This document shows, one piece after another, positions 23,800-23,861 of a stretch of DNA of 23,861 bases. The first letter of the stretch is position 1. Every line of letters starts with the position of its first letter. This DNA is from Tenderia sp965602225 (GTDB lineage: Bacteria; Pseudomonadota; Gammaproteobacteria; Tenderiales; Tenderiaceae). Under the pieces are notes generated by a model, which saw only the letters and a program-made list of their open reading frames with translations, was not told the origin of the DNA and ran no database searches. The DNA lies in assembly GCA_965602225.1 (NCBI GenBank), contig CBFCYE010000035.1:1-23861 (forward strand). Reading direction: 5' to 3'. A program made the position numbers and the translations under genes.

Positions 23800-23861
23800 T
23801 TGCTTCGTCATGCATCAGCATATTTGTTGGCTAGGTATTATTTTTTTCTAGTTTCCTATAC

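Overview
The window looks like chromosomal DNA from a Gram-negative, respiring gammaproteobacterium of moderate GC (about 45-50% by eye). Pointers are an RhlE-type DEAD-box helicase, a malate:quinone oxidoreductase, a COG3044-type ABC-ATPase, tandem YbjQ proteins with an M48 peptidase, many Sec signal peptides, and two-component, HDOD and HD-GYP signalling proteins. I cannot name the genus. I see no rRNA, tRNA, CRISPR array, phage module or intact insertion sequence.

Layout. (1) 1-2541, minus strand: a small exported EF-hand protein; an overlapping pair of a GerW/YtfJ-family protein and a DUF2953 membrane protein, a pairing familiar from Bacillus; then an isoprenylcysteine-carboxyl-methyltransferase-like membrane methyltransferase. 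(2) 2640-3956, plus strand: a 41-residue single-pass membrane protein with a near-ideal ribosome binding site, a conserved 73-residue protein of unknown role, two tandem RNA-type hairpins, and a short SpoU-class RNA methyltransferase. Its stop codon abuts that of a convergent B12-binding-type radical SAM protein (3957-6137, minus) whose cluster motif is C-x4-C-x2-C. (3) 6328-7996, plus strand: two YbjQ-family genes and an M48 metalloprotease that appears to start at CTG. (4) 8060-9606: a 44-residue signal-peptide ORF translationally coupled (ATGA) to a haem-type DUF3365/HD-GYP c-di-GMP phosphodiesterase. (5) 9745-13660: mqo, a double-hotdog MaoC-like protein, a REP/MITE-like inverted repeat and an rhlE-type helicase with a leader hairpin. 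(6) 14029-16287: a small exported hydrophilic protein with a clear terminator, a second REP-like hairpin, and a COG3044 ABC-class ATPase. (7) 16581-23799: a four-gene signalling operon: PhnD-like periplasmic binding protein, a 1526-residue hybrid histidine kinase (HAMP-PAS-PAS-GAF-PAS-HK-REC-REC-HPt), a REC-coiled coil-PAS-like response regulator and an HDOD protein.

How the genes may work together. The last operon reads as one pathway: the binding protein is placed to report a ligand to the kinase's periplasmic loop, phosphate passes through two receiver domains and an HPt, and the likely receiver of the output is the stand-alone regulator, whose partner may be the HDOD protein. The HD-GYP protein could couple periplasmic redox state to c-di-GMP. 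The best candidates for undescribed biology are this operon, the coupled 44-residue peptide, the CTG-started YbjQ-YbjQ-M48 operon, and the GerW protein with a Cys/His tail in a Gram-negative setting. All names come from motif reading by eye; no database search was run.
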